Shown one piece after another: positions 1-7,201 of a stretch of 33,560 nt of DNA. The DNA comes from RGIG8745 sp045576655 (GTDB lineage: Bacteria > Bacteroidota > Bacteroidia > Bacteroidales > Bacteroidaceae). The notes beneath the pieces were generated by a model. It was not told the origin of the DNA, ran no database searches, and saw only the letters and a program-made list of their open reading frames with translations. Numbering within the stretch: the first letter of the stretch is position 1; the number at the start of each line of letters is the position of its first letter. The translations under genes and the position numbers were made by a program. The DNA is taken from positions 1-33,560 of the forward strand of contig JAZNGW010000016.1 in NCBI GenBank assembly GCA_045576655.1, written 5' to 3'.

Positions 1-1
1 A

Positions 2-2635
2 TCAACTTGTGCTGAGCATTACGAAAAGAACTATAATACATATCAGGACATCGCTGTAGAACTTCCTGTAGGTATCTACCGAGTTGCTGTTAAGGGCTTC
101 TATCGTTCCGGCGGTACTGACAATGACTGGAACACTAAGGACGACCCTGCTTCTCGTCATGCTAAGCTCTATGCTGTTTCAGGCGAGGATTCACTCTACA
201 CAGGTATCCCTGCTCTTTCACAGTGTGCTTCTCCATCACCAGTGGAAGGTGCTGGTCAGGAAGTGACTTACTCAGGCGTATATCTCCCTAACTCAATGGC
301 TGACTTCACTGTTTACAAAGAGGCAGGTCTCGTTCCTGAGGTTTATGTTCTTGTTCCTGTAAACAATGGCAAGCTCCGCATCGGTCTTGTTAAGGAAACA
401 AAACTCGGTGCAGACTGGACTATCGTTGACGACTTCACTCTCGAATACTACGGAAGCACTCTTGCTGCTTACGAACTCTACAGAGATCAGGTTCTTGCTT
501 CATACCCTGCTCCAGAAGACGCAGTAGCTGATGACGCTCTTTACAAGGAGTCTTATCTTACTGCATACACTGAGGCTTACAATGGTTTGGCTACTGCTAC
601 AGACGCTGCTACTATCTCTACAGCATCTACTAAGCTCGCTCCTACATACGACGCCCTCAATGCTAACGTTAAGGCTTATCAGGATTACGTGGCTGCTGTG
701 GCAACTGCAGAAGAATTCTTGGGCAGCAATGGCGACCAGCTCGATCAGGAGGCTGACACTGTGGTTTACCTTTCTGAATACATCACTGGTGAATATGCAC
801 CAGGTGAGGAATATCCTTTCCCTAACGGTGCTTACCTCTATATTACAGGTATGGAAGAGCCAGGTGCTTGTACTCTCGAAACAGAGCAGGTTATTGCAGA
901 AATCACTTATGTAAATACTTTGGTTACTGGTGCTGCTAAGTGCACAATGGAAGGTGGCGACGTTACTAACCTTCTCGTTAACCCTGACTTCTCTAACGGT
1001 GGTAATGGTTGGACAACTGGTGGCAAAACTCCTGCATATTCTTGGGGCGTAGCTGAAGTATTTGAAGGAGCTGTTGACATCAGCCAGACTATTACAAACG
1101 TTAAGCCAGGTATCTACTCTATCTCTGTACAGGCATTTGAACGCCCTGCTGCAAACGGTTCATACGACGGAACAGAAGAATCAAAGGTGTTCCTCTATAT
1201 GGGTGACCTCGAGACTCCAGTTCAGAACATTACTAAGGATGTTCTTCCTGCAGAAATGGCTGTAGATCGCGAAAACTGCTTGCTTTCTAATGACTACCAA
1301 TGGACATCTGCTGACGGCTCTATCAGCGGTTATGTTCCTAACGGAATGGAAGGTGCTTCTATCGCATTCGCTGCAGGCCGCTACTATCAGGAGTGCTACG
1401 GTATTGTAGGTGACGACGGTATCATGAAGATCGGTCTTACTTCACACGGTGTATCAGCCGGAGGTGGTTTCTGGGTACTTTGGGATGACTTTAAACTCAA
1501 GTTCTGGGGTAAGAATGCAGAAGCTATGACAGAAGTTCTCACAGGTAAGTATGAAAATGGTACTGAGTATCTTGACGCAAACGGTTCTGAATTGAGTCAG
1601 CCTGCATATAACGCATTGAACGATGCTCTTACTGCTGCAGAGGCTGCTATTGACTCAGAAGATTACGACCAGATGGCTGCTGCATTGTCAGCAATCTCTA
1701 AGGCTCAGCTTGCTGCTAACGAAAACAAGACTGCTGTTGCTGCTCTCGTTTCTGCTATTGATGATCTCGACGTTGCAGTAATGGAGAATGAAGCAACTGC
1801 TTCAGAGGAGACATTAGGTAAGGCTGTTGCTATGTTGGAAGAATTGGGCGATGAGGCAGCTATTATGGCTCTTACTACAGAGGAAATCAACGCTAAGATA
1901 GAAGAGATCAAGATCATTAATTCTCTCCTTCCTTACAATGCTCTTTACCTTGCAGACCTCGAAAGACTGCCTGAAATCCCTACAGATCCTGCTGATTGTC
2001 CATTCGATATGGCTGGTTATTTCCAGAACGGCGGTTTCGATGGCACTGACTTCTGGGAAATTGCAACTACAGCTCAGAACAACCAGGGTCTTGGCAATGC
2101 ACGTGAGTTCTGGAATGGTTCAGCAGACGGTCTTACATTCAATGTAAACCAGACTCTCTATGCTCTTCCTGAAGGTAAGTATGTTCTTGAAGCAGAACTC
2201 GGAAATGCTAAGAACGGTGCATTCGTAGAGGCTAACGAAGGTCGTGCACATCTCTATGCAGATGTTATCACTATCGGTGTTGACACTGTTACAACTTCTA
2301 CTCCTGTTGAACCACGCGATGCTGACTTGAGTGATTCATCTTTGGATCCATATTCAATCGAATTTGATGTTCCTGCACATAAGGACGGACTCAAGGTTGT
2401 TGTTGGTATCAGAACAGTAGGCACAATGGCTGCTCGCTGGTTCGCATACGACAACTTCGTTCTCAAGATGCTCTCTAACCCAGCAACTGGTATCGAAGGT
2501 GTAGAAGAGAAGGTTGAAGCAGCAACTCCAGTTGCAGTTTACAACATCTCTGGTACTCGCATCAACAAGGTTTCTAAGGGCATCAACATCATCAAGATGT
2601 CTGACGGCTCAGTGAAGAAAGTGCTCGTTAAGTAA
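2..2635 (+). CDS. Large modular secreted/surface protein, 3' part (5' end outside window)
   Basis: The reading frame is open from base 2 without a start, so about 878 residues of the C-terminal part are present; the internal GTG at 242 is not a convincing start. Three similar beta-rich modules are visible. Each opens with a pattern like NPDFSNGGNGW, passes through a 'G-x-Y-x-V/L' strand with aromatic residues, and ends in 'hWxxWDDFxLxF/YxG'. The first is cut by the window edge. They are separated by Ala-rich helical linkers resembling FIVAR-type spacers. This looks like a cell-surface carbohydrate-binding or adhesive protein. The last ~50 residues (NPATGIEGVEE..., then PVAVYNISGTRI and a KKVLVK end) match the tail common on exported Prevotella proteins and may be a type IX sorting-like signal (inference). 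Codons are strongly biased to GCT, GGT, GTT, CTC and AAG, unlike the neighbours, which suggests high expression. Substrate unknown. Confidence 0.8.
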   Translation, partial: STCAEHYEKNYNTYQDIAVELPVGIYRVAVKGFYRSGGTDNDWNTKDDPASRHAKLYAVSGEDSLYTGIPALSQCASPSPVEGAGQEVTYSGVYLPNSMADFTVYKEAGLVPEVYVLVPVNNGKLRIGLVKETKLGADWTIVDDFTLEYYGSTLAAYELYRDQVLASYPAPEDAVADDALYKESYLTAYTEAYNGLATATDAATISTASTKLAPTYDALNANVKAYQDYVAAVATAEEFLGSNGDQLDQEADTVVYLSEYITGEYAPGEEYPFPNGAYLYITGMEEPGACTLETEQVIAEITYVNTLVTGAAKCTMEGGDVTNLLVNPDFSNGGNGWTTGGKTPAYSWGVAEVFEGAVDISQTITNVKPGIYSISVQAFERPAANGSYDGTEESKVFLYMGDLETPVQNITKDVLPAEMAVDRENCLLSNDYQWTSADGSISGYVPNGMEGASIAFAAGRYYQECYGIVGDDGIMKIGLTSHGVSAGGGFWVLWDDFKLKFWGKNAEAMTEVLTGKYENGTEYLDANGSELSQPAYNALNDALTAAEAAIDSEDYDQMAAALSAISKAQLAANENKTAVAALVSAIDDLDVAVMENEATASEETLGKAVAMLEELGDEAAIMALTTEEINAKIEEIKIINSLLPYNALYLADLERLPEIPTDPADCPFDMAGYFQNGGFDGTDFWEIATTAQNNQGLGNAREFWNGSADGLTFNVNQTLYALPEGKYVLEAELGNAKNGAFVEANEGRAHLYADVITIGVDTVTTSTPVEPRDADLSDSSLDPYSIEFDVPAHKDGLKVVVGIRTVGTMAARWFAYDNFVLKMLSNPATGIEGVEEKVEAATPVAVYNISGTRINKVSKGINIIKMSDGSVKKVLVK

Positions 2636-2702
2636 ATAACAGCCCCCTCCCAACCTCCCCCAAAAAGGGGAGGCGCAGGGTAGGCATAAATCAAAACCCG
2701 TA

Positions 2703-2733
2703 GGGGCAGACCATCGTGTCTGCCCCTTTTTTT
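2703..2733 (+). terminator. Rho-independent terminator after the surface protein gene
   Basis: A perfect 9-bp stem (GGGGCAGAC / GTCTGCCCC) with a 6-base loop is followed by seven T. It lies 67 bases after the stop codon. Nearly the same hairpin recurs at 3755-3785, so the terminator is part of a dispersed repeat. Confidence 0.85.
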
Positions 2734-2875
2734 GTAGCCCCACCCCTAACAATAGGAACTCCTATTCCGTTCCGCCCACAGGGGAGGGGATTTATATGCT
2801 TGTTCTCGTTAATGTTATTGTCATAGCCGTAGAGACGTCACATTGTGGCGTCTATTTTATTTGAACACGGATAAC

Positions 2876-2912
2876 ACCACAGATTGCACGGATTTACACA
2901 GATTAAAAATCT
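2876..2912. repeat. Dispersed ACAGATTGCACGGATT repeat, copy 1
   Basis: A run of 'CCACAGATTGCACGGATT' followed by 'TACACAGATTAAAA' is repeated almost exactly at 3929-3963. This kind of sequence is common between genes in many Bacteroidetes. There is no coding potential here. Confidence 0.7.
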
Positions 2913-3023
2913 ACGACGATAACGTTAACGGGAACGATAACGTTAACGGTCTAGCCCCTACAAAACCCCATTAACGTTAAACTCTTAACCCTCAACGTTA
3001 CATGGTTCTCGTTCTCGTTAATG
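2911..3023 (+). repeat. AACGTT-rich composite repeat, copy A
   Basis: The order is CTACGACGATAACGTTAACG, a partial duplication of that block, then a CCCCTACAAAACCCCAT block, AACGTTAAAC, a CTTAACCCTCAACGTTAC block and a CTCGTT-rich end. The same order is seen at 4033-4120 (direct) and 4760-4856 (inverted). Contains the palindrome CGTTAACG. Non-coding. Confidence 0.7.
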
Positions 3024-3060
3024 TAAAACCATAATTACAGAGGGAAATATACCATTTCCT

Positions 3061-3091
3061 TTTGTATATTAATAAAGATGCTGTATTTTTA
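3061..3091 (+). promoter_or_regulatory. Possible promoter of the ORF6N gene
   Basis: TTTG at 3061-3064, a 19-base spacer, and TATTTTTA at 3084-3091 fit the Bacteroidales -33/-7 pattern except for the last base of the -7 box. A second TATTTTTG lies at 3102-3109 but is very close to the start codon. Confidence 0.4.
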
Positions 3092-3117
3092 TACTGAAAA
3101 GTATTTTTGGCATGTAA

Positions 3118-3711
3118 ATGGAAAAAACAAAGCAACTCGACACGGTCACACAATGTAATTTATTATCACCAATTATGGGTGATAAGGTGCGAAATAGTAT
3201 TGTAATTATAAGGAAGCAAAATGTAATATCTGATGCTGATGTTGCATATTTATATGGTGTGGAAACAAAAAGGGTAAATGAAGCCGTCAGGAATAATCCT
3301 GATAAGTTTCCAGAGGATTATATGTTTACTTTGACGGCTGAAGAACTTCAGGATTTGCGGACGAATTTTTCGACCACAAAAATTTCTACCAAAAGTAGGA
3401 CTATGCCTAAGGTTTTTACGGAAAAGGGACTATATATGCTTGCAACAATACTTAAAAGCAGAAGCGCCCTTGAGGTCACATTTGCTATTATCGAGACTTT
3501 TGCAAAGGTTAGATACTTGAAAAAGGAGATTGTGGATTTGCACAAAGAGAAAAATCCTCAAAACCAGACGGAAAAATTAAAACATTTTGGGGAAGTTCTT
3601 TCTGATATAGTTATGCCTGATTTAGAGACATCTGAAACAGAATCCACATTGGAGCTAAACTTTTTTATTGGAAAGATAAAGCATACGGTTAAAAGAGTAA
3701 AAAAAGGATAG
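3118..3711 (+). CDS. ORF6N domain-containing protein
   Basis: This 197-residue protein carries an ORF6N (KilA-N-related) DNA-binding domain at about residues 25-115. Diagnostic stretches are IVIIRKQNVISDADVAYLYGV, KRVNEAVRNNPDKFPEDYMF and PKVFTEKGLYMLATIL. ORF6N domains are typical of phage and mobile-element regulators, but many Bacteroidales carry isolated chromosomal copies. The C-terminal third is charged and probably helical (EIVDLHKEKNPQNQTEKLKHF) and may serve in oligomerisation. The gene stands alone between repeat blocks, with a strong hairpin terminator 44 bases after the stop, so it is probably monocistronic. No phage genes adjoin it. The DNA target and physiological role are not visible from sequence. 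Confidence 0.85.
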   Translation: MEKTKQLDTVTQCNLLSPIMGDKVRNSIVIIRKQNVISDADVAYLYGVETKRVNEAVRNNPDKFPEDYMFTLTAEELQDLRTNFSTTKISTKSRTMPKVFTEKGLYMLATILKSRSALEVTFAIIETFAKVRYLKKEIVDLHKEKNPQNQTEKLKHFGEVLSDIVMPDLETSETESTLELNFFIGKIKHTVKRVKKG

Positions 3712-3754
3712 CATTTACTCCATTTGTCTCAATCATCGTCCCCGTATTGATGTA

Positions 3755-3785
3755 GGGGCAGACCATTGTGTCTGCCCCTTTTTTT
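3755..3785 (+). terminator. Rho-independent terminator after the ORF6N gene
   Basis: A 9-bp GC-rich stem (GGGGCAGAC / GTCTGCCCC), a 6-base loop and seven T. It differs from the hairpin at 2703 by one loop base. Confidence 0.85.
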
Positions 3786-3916
3786 GTAGAAGACCCACCC
3801 CTAACCCCTCCGCAAGGGAGGGGAATAATTAGCTGTAGGGTGCGGACCTATGTGTCCGCCCTTTTTGTCATCGTTACTGTTCCCGTTATTGCTGTAGGGG
3901 CGGGGTTTGCCCGCCC
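3786..3916. repeat. Block of decayed GC-rich hairpin repeats
   Basis: Contains a CCACCCCTAACCCCTCC / GGGAGGGG segment and two further hairpins: one around 3838-3865 (GGGTGCGGAC / GTCCGCCC, followed by five T) and one at 3897-3916 (GGGCGGG / CCCGCCC). A related CCACCCCTAAC...GGGGAGGGG segment follows the 2703 terminator. The block can be translated without stops, but only because it consists of repeats; I see no gene. Confidence 0.6.
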
Positions 3917-3928
3917 GAATATGGTACA

Positions 3929-3996
3929 AACCACAGATTGCACGGATTTACACAGATTAAAATCCTTGTAATCTGAGAAATCTGTGTAATCTGTAG
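3929..3996. repeat. Dispersed ACAGATT repeat, copy 2, with hairpin
   Basis: The copy seen at 2876 is repeated here and followed by an inverted version (AAATCTGTGTAATCTGT), giving a stem in which TTACACAGATT pairs with AATCTGTGTAA. Confidence 0.65.
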
Positions 3997-4032
3997 TCTG
4001 CTCCTATTCTTGGCACCCGCAAGGGGTGCGCC

Positions 4033-4120
4033 CTACGACGATAACGTTAACGGTCTATCCCCTACAAAACCCCATCAACGTTAAACCCTAACCCCTCAAC
4101 GTTACACGGTCCCCGTTCCC
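4033..4120 (+). repeat. AACGTT-rich composite repeat, copy B
   Basis: Same block order as at 2911-3023, lacking the internal duplication: CTACGACGATAACGTTAACG, a CCCCTACAAAACCCCAT block, CAACGTTAAAC, a CCCCTCAACGTTAC block and a GGTCCCCGTTCCC end. Confidence 0.7.
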
Positions 4121-4176
4121 TTTTTCTTGTAGGAAAATTTTTATTCTGCACACGTGCGTATATATGGAAAGAGATA

Positions 4177-4209
4177 TTTGGAAAAGGCTCTTTTCGGGAT
4201 GTATCTTTG
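4177..4209 (+). promoter_or_regulatory. Promoter of the HU-like gene
   Basis: TTTG at 4177-4180, a 21-base spacer and TATCTTTG at 4202-4209, which matches the TAnnTTTG -7 box exactly. It leaves a leader of roughly 100 bases before the start codon at 4312. Confidence 0.7.
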
Positions 4210-4311
4210 CATCGTCAAAAGGAAACGGGGCGCGCCGAAGAACGATTGACGCTATGAAAAACACATTATAATCAACACATTTATTAATCTATTAAAAACA
4301 CATTTATTACT

Positions 4312-4743
4312 ATGGGACAGATTCAAGTAAAGACATCAGTGCAGAAGTTAGTGGCACAGGACAAAGACATCTATGTAAGCAGAGCAGTACGCTTCTCAAA
4401 AATTCCTACAGCGGAACTTATTGAGCATGCGGCAAGCGACTCCGGACTTTCTGACTCGATGGTGGCTGCAGCATTCTATGCAATCGTCAAGCAGGTGAAG
4501 GAGCTTATGCTTAACGGACACTCAATAGAGTTGGGGACTCTCGGCACACTGCGCTTCTCAATGAGTTGCAAGGCTGCGAAGACTGCCGAGGACGTGAGCG
4601 CTACAAATGTGAAGACTCGACGCATTCTTATCGCTCCGAGCAAGACTCTTAAGCAGGCTCTTGACAATGTTACTTTCACCGGATTCTCTGTAGCTGGTGA
4701 GGATGCTGCCACTGGCGAAGAGGAAGGCGACGAGATTGTGTAA
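4312..4743 (+). CDS. HU-family DNA-binding protein (Bacteroidetes HU-HIG type)
   Basis: This 143-residue protein resembles the Bacteroidetes-specific HU variant, longer than the ~90-residue classical HU. Visible hallmarks are the helical N-terminal half (AELIEHAASDSGLSDSMVAAA, IVKQVKELMLNGHSIELGTLG), the LGTLRFSM strand and a C-terminal strand region (RRILIAPSKTL). Such proteins bind and bend DNA non-specifically. The acidic tail GEDAATGEEEGDE is typical of this subgroup. The gene has a clear promoter and a long leader. It is followed by a 40-residue ORF and a DUF5675 gene, an arrangement like the HU / tiny protein / lysozyme-like gene sets repeated around Bacteroidales genomes. Assignment to the family is firm; its specific role is unknown. 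Confidence 0.88.
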   Translation: MGQIQVKTSVQKLVAQDKDIYVSRAVRFSKIPTAELIEHAASDSGLSDSMVAAAFYAIVKQVKELMLNGHSIELGTLGTLRFSMSCKAAKTAEDVSATNVKTRRILIAPSKTLKQALDNVTFTGFSVAGEDAATGEEEGDEIV

Positions 4744-4759
4744 ATAACTAACGGGAAGC

Positions 4760-4856
4760 GTGTAACGTTGAGGGTTAAGGGTTAACGTTGATAGGGTTGC
4801 GTAGGGGGAGACCGTTGCCGTTAACGTTATCGTCCCCGTTATCGTTATCGTTGTAG
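4760..4856 (-). repeat. AACGTT-rich composite repeat, copy C (inverted)
   Basis: Read on the minus strand, this gives the block order of copies A and B: GATAACGTTAACGG, a CCCCTACG block, ATCAACGTTAACCC, then CCCTCAACGTTACAC. It lies between the HU-like gene and the next hairpin. Confidence 0.65.
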
Positions 4857-4879
4857 GGGCGGGGTTTGCCCGCCCTTTT
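4856..4879 (+). terminator. GC-rich hairpin with short T run
   Basis: A GGGCGGG / CCCGCCC stem followed by TTTT, the same sequence as at 3897-3916. It may end the HU-like transcript; if so, the small ORF and DUF5675 gene need readthrough or their own promoter. Confidence 0.5.
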
Positions 4880-4906
4880 CTGGAACAAATCAAAAAAATT
4901 ATTATT

Positions 4907-5029
4907 ATGAATAAACAGTATATTAGACAATTATTGGATTTTGTCGATAAGAACCGAGAGTTGGTAATCATGTTCCTTACATTGTTGAAGAACTGCAAGA
5001 AAGGAAGGGGCGTGAGTGATGAAAATTAA
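4907..5029 (+). CDS. Small hypothetical protein (40 aa)
   Basis: A short frame starts at ATG 4907 after an A/T-rich upstream region typical of Bacteroidales starts, and ends at TAA 5027-5029. The product begins MNKQYIRQLLDFVDKNRELV and continues with a hydrophobic stretch (IMFLTLL) and a basic tail (KNCKKGRG), so it could be a small amphipathic or membrane-associated peptide. It overlaps the start of the DUF5675 gene by 11 bases, consistent with translational coupling. Its position between an HU-like and a DUF5675 gene matches that of the 'smalltalk' proteins in Bacteroidales, but I do not see a clear smalltalk signature. The evidence is only position, overlap and a plausible start. Confidence 0.45.
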   Translation: MNKQYIRQLLDFVDKNRELVIMFLTLLKNCKKGRGVSDEN

Positions 5030-5471
5030 ACTTGTACGTAAATATAAAAAGCAGGGCTATACCATTGGCGCCCTGCTTATTGACGGAAAGAAATTTTGCG
5101 ATACACTGGAACCGGAGGACAGGGGGTTGACTTCGGACATGACGAGTGAGGAGGTGAGGAGTCTGAAGGTGGTTGGCAAGACTGCCATTCCGAAGGGACG
5201 CTATCAGGTGAGAATGGATGTGGTGAGTCAGAAGTACAAGAAGCGTCCTGCGTATGAGTTCTGCGATGGTAAGTTGCCTCGTCTGGTTGCGGTGCCTGGA
5301 TTCATCGGCATTCTTATCCATATAGGAAACTGGAAGGAGGACACTGGCGGGTGTATCCTTGTTGGGAAAAATATTGTGAAGGGCGGTTTGCTGCATTCTA
5401 CCCGGACTTTTCAACTGCTGTATGCAAGGCTCAAGGAGGCTAAGGAGGATATTATGATGGAGATTGTTTAA
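5019..5471 (+). CDS. DUF5675 family protein
   Basis: I chose ATG 5019 (150 residues) over the GTG three bases earlier; an AAGGAAGG ribosome-binding-like sequence lies about 10 bases upstream. The sequence matches DUF5675: an N-terminal KIKLVRKYKKQGYTIGALLI hairpin, a central EPEDRGL segment, GKTAIPKGRYQV, and the C-terminal GFIGILIHIGNWKEDTGGCILVG followed by a KGGLLHSTRTF segment. The His...Gly-Cys arrangement in the IHIGN...GGCILVG region resembles YkuD-type L,D-transpeptidase active sites, so a cell-wall role is possible, but this is inference. The family is often found in phage-like or HU-associated accessory loci. No signal peptide is visible. Confidence 0.82.
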   Translation: MKIKLVRKYKKQGYTIGALLIDGKKFCDTLEPEDRGLTSDMTSEEVRSLKVVGKTAIPKGRYQVRMDVVSQKYKKRPAYEFCDGKLPRLVAVPGFIGILIHIGNWKEDTGGCILVGKNIVKGGLLHSTRTFQLLYARLKEAKEDIMMEIV

Positions 5472-5688
5472 AGTTAAAAGTTTATGGTTAATAGTTTATG
5501 GTTAATAGTTTATGGTTAATGGTTAATAGTTTATAGTTAATGGGTTAGGGGGTTATGGTTAATGGCTTATGGTTAATGGGTTAGGGGTTATCATTCCTGC
5601 GATTTTAACTCTCAACTTTAAACTCCTAACTCTTAACTCTTAACTCTTAACTATAAACTCTTAACTCTCAACTCTCAACTCTTAACTC
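5472..5688. repeat. Low-complexity hairpin repeat between convergent genes (copy 1)
   Basis: The left part repeats AGTTTATGGTTAAT-like units; the right part repeats CTCTTAA/CTCAACT units, which can pair with the left. Between them lies the core TCATTCCTGCGATTT (5591-5605), which appears as its exact reverse complement at 9877-9891. The element separates two convergent genes and could terminate both. Confidence 0.8.
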
Positions 5689-6573
5689 TTAACTTTTAAC
5701 TTTATCAATGATACTCCTATGTCGTTGTGCTGCTTCGAACTTGCGCCATTCGGTGACTTTTTCCGTTGTCTTGCGGTCGAAGAATGCGGTGCAGAAACGT
5801 TCCCAGATATATTCTACGGCGAGCGGAGATGGATGGACCATATCGTCGGCATAGAAGCGGTAGTCGCGCAGTTCATCCATCATTATCTCGTAGGCAGGGA
5901 AATATAGGCATAGTTCCTTCCGGAGTTCGCACAGGCGATCGACAGCAAGCAGAAGGGTTGCTTTGCTTAACTGGTTGGCATGAAGGCCGTCGCGCTTATG
6001 GCGTATAGGACTGACGGTGAACATCACCTTGAGGTGCGGGTTTGTGTTGTGCAGTTCGTCGAGAAGGGGGAGCCACTCATTAACGATGTCATCTGTATTC
6101 AGGCGATTGCGGTTGAACAGTGTTTCGCTCATCTTGTGGCAGTTGGCAACGATGCGGTTGTCTTCCTTAAGTCGGTAGACATAGGACGAGCCGAGTGTTA
6201 TGACGAGCAGGCTGGAGTTTATCAGATGCTCATGAGCTGTGCGGATGGAGGCGTTGATGTTTTCGACTAAGGATTCGGCGCTGTCTGCCGAAAAACGGCT
6301 GTGGTGCATCCAACTGTGCCAGATGTTCTCGGAGTTGAATATCTCGCTGTCGGTTGCGGAGTAGTTTCGGCAGGCAATGATGTCTTTGAGTGCCTGGCTT
6401 ACAGACATGGGATTGTAGAGAGTGCCGAAGGGGTTGATGCAGCAGCGGAAATGCGCCTCTTGCAGTTTGCCTCCGATATTGTCGGCAAAGCATGAACCCA
6501 TGAGAACCATTCCGTCCTCATGGGTTATGCTAATAAGTTTGCGAGAGATCTCGATGGGGGTTGTAAGTTGCAT
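5689..6573 (-). CDS. GSCFA domain-containing protein
   Basis: The 294-residue protein is recognised by the family signature GSCFADNIG near the N-terminus, followed by NPFGTLYNP, by the strand SLLVITLGSSYVYR and by the C-terminal YFYADDMVHPSPLAVEYIWERF. GSCFA proteins are related to SGNH/GDSL hydrolases: the Ser of GSCF and the Asp-x-x-His of DDMVHPS are the candidate catalytic residues. The substrate is not established, so I only call a probable esterase-like fold. The start is ATG at 6573 (MQLTTPIEI), which aligns with the family start; a longer frame to 6648 would run into the ferritin gene. It lies 25 bases after the ferritin stop on the same strand, so the two may be co-transcribed. Confidence 0.88.
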   Translation of the reverse strand: MQLTTPIEISRKLISITHEDGMVLMGSCFADNIGGKLQEAHFRCCINPFGTLYNPMSVSQALKDIIACRNYSATDSEIFNSENIWHSWMHHSRFSADSAESLVENINASIRTAHEHLINSSLLVITLGSSYVYRLKEDNRIVANCHKMSETLFNRNRLNTDDIVNEWLPLLDELHNTNPHLKVMFTVSPIRHKRDGLHANQLSKATLLLAVDRLCELRKELCLYFPAYEIMMDELRDYRFYADDMVHPSPLAVEYIWERFCTAFFDRKTTEKVTEWRKFEAAQRHRSIIDKVKS

Positions 6574-6598
6574 GTTGATGCAATTTAGAAATTGGGTT

Positions 6599-7120
6599 TT
6601 ATTCAGCGGTAGCAAGCGGTGAAGGTGTGTTGTATACGCGTGCAGCAAGTTCCTTGTCGAGCATATACATGCCGTACTTGTTGCCCTCGACAGCCTCGAC
6701 AGCCTGAATCATGTCGCGTGCTGACTCTTCTTCCTCAACCTGCTCGTCGATGAACCATGTGAGGCGGTTGATAGATGCGAAATCTGCGTCTTCCTTAGCG
6801 ATGGCTGCAAGGTTGTTGATGAGTGCAGTGACCTTCTTCTCATGCTCAAGAGTCTGTTTGTACATGGCAAGTACGCTGTCCCACTCTGCAGGCACTTCAT
6901 CGATAGGTTTGAGCACAACCTTTGCATCGCGTGAGTTGAGGTAGTTCATGAAGATGCGAGCGTGGTCTTGTTCCTCTTTGAACTGGATGAAGAACCAATT
7001 TGCTACTCCTTTGTGTCCTTTTGTCTCTGCGTCCATTGACATAGCGAGGTAAAGGTAAGCTGACCAAAGTTCTGCGTTGATCTGTGCATTGATTGCATCG
7101 TGTAATTTCTTGCTTAACAT
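6599..7120 (-). CDS. ftnA: Ferritin (iron storage, ferroxidase)
   Basis: A 173-residue bacterial ferritin of the usual length. It forms a 24-subunit shell that oxidises Fe(II) and stores it as a mineral in the cytoplasm. The ferroxidase residues can be placed: E17 (NAELWSAYLY), E50 and H53 (FKEEQDHA), E94 (LEHEKKV), Q127 and E130 (IDEQVEEE), as in E. coli FtnA. The gene lies 81 bases downstream of superoxide reductase on the same strand. This pairing makes sense: the reductase detoxifies superoxide while ferritin keeps free iron from feeding Fenton chemistry. A hairpin (7170-7191) and an octamer repeat (TTTTTAAG x2, TTTGTGAG x2 on the plus strand) lie between the two. No separate strong promoter was found. 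Confidence 0.95.
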   Translation of the reverse strand: MLSKKLHDAINAQINAELWSAYLYLAMSMDAETKGHKGVANWFFIQFKEEQDHARIFMNYLNSRDAKVVLKPIDEVPAEWDSVLAMYKQTLEHEKKVTALINNLAAIAKEDADFASINRLTWFIDEQVEEEESARDMIQAVEAVEGNKYGMYMLDKELAARVYNTPSPLATAE

Positions 7121-7169
7121 AGTCTGTATTAGTTTTTAAGTTTTTAAGTTTGTGAGTTTGTGAGTTTGG

Positions 7170-7191
7170 GTGGGCGATAATACTCGCCCAC
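7170..7191 (-). other. Hairpin between superoxide reductase and ferritin
   Basis: A perfect 8-bp stem (GTGGGCGA / TCGCCCAC) with a 6-base loop, not followed by T on either strand. It is more likely an mRNA-processing or partial-attenuation structure than a full terminator. Confidence 0.5.
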
Positions 7192-7201
7192 ATTCTACTT
7201 T

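Noticed and set aside
3768..3971. 67-codon plus-strand frame beginning MSAPFFVEDPPLTPPQGRG
   Set aside because: It is entirely made of the intergenic hairpin and ACAGATT repeats; PPLTPPQGRG and GAGFARP are typical mistranslations of these repeats.
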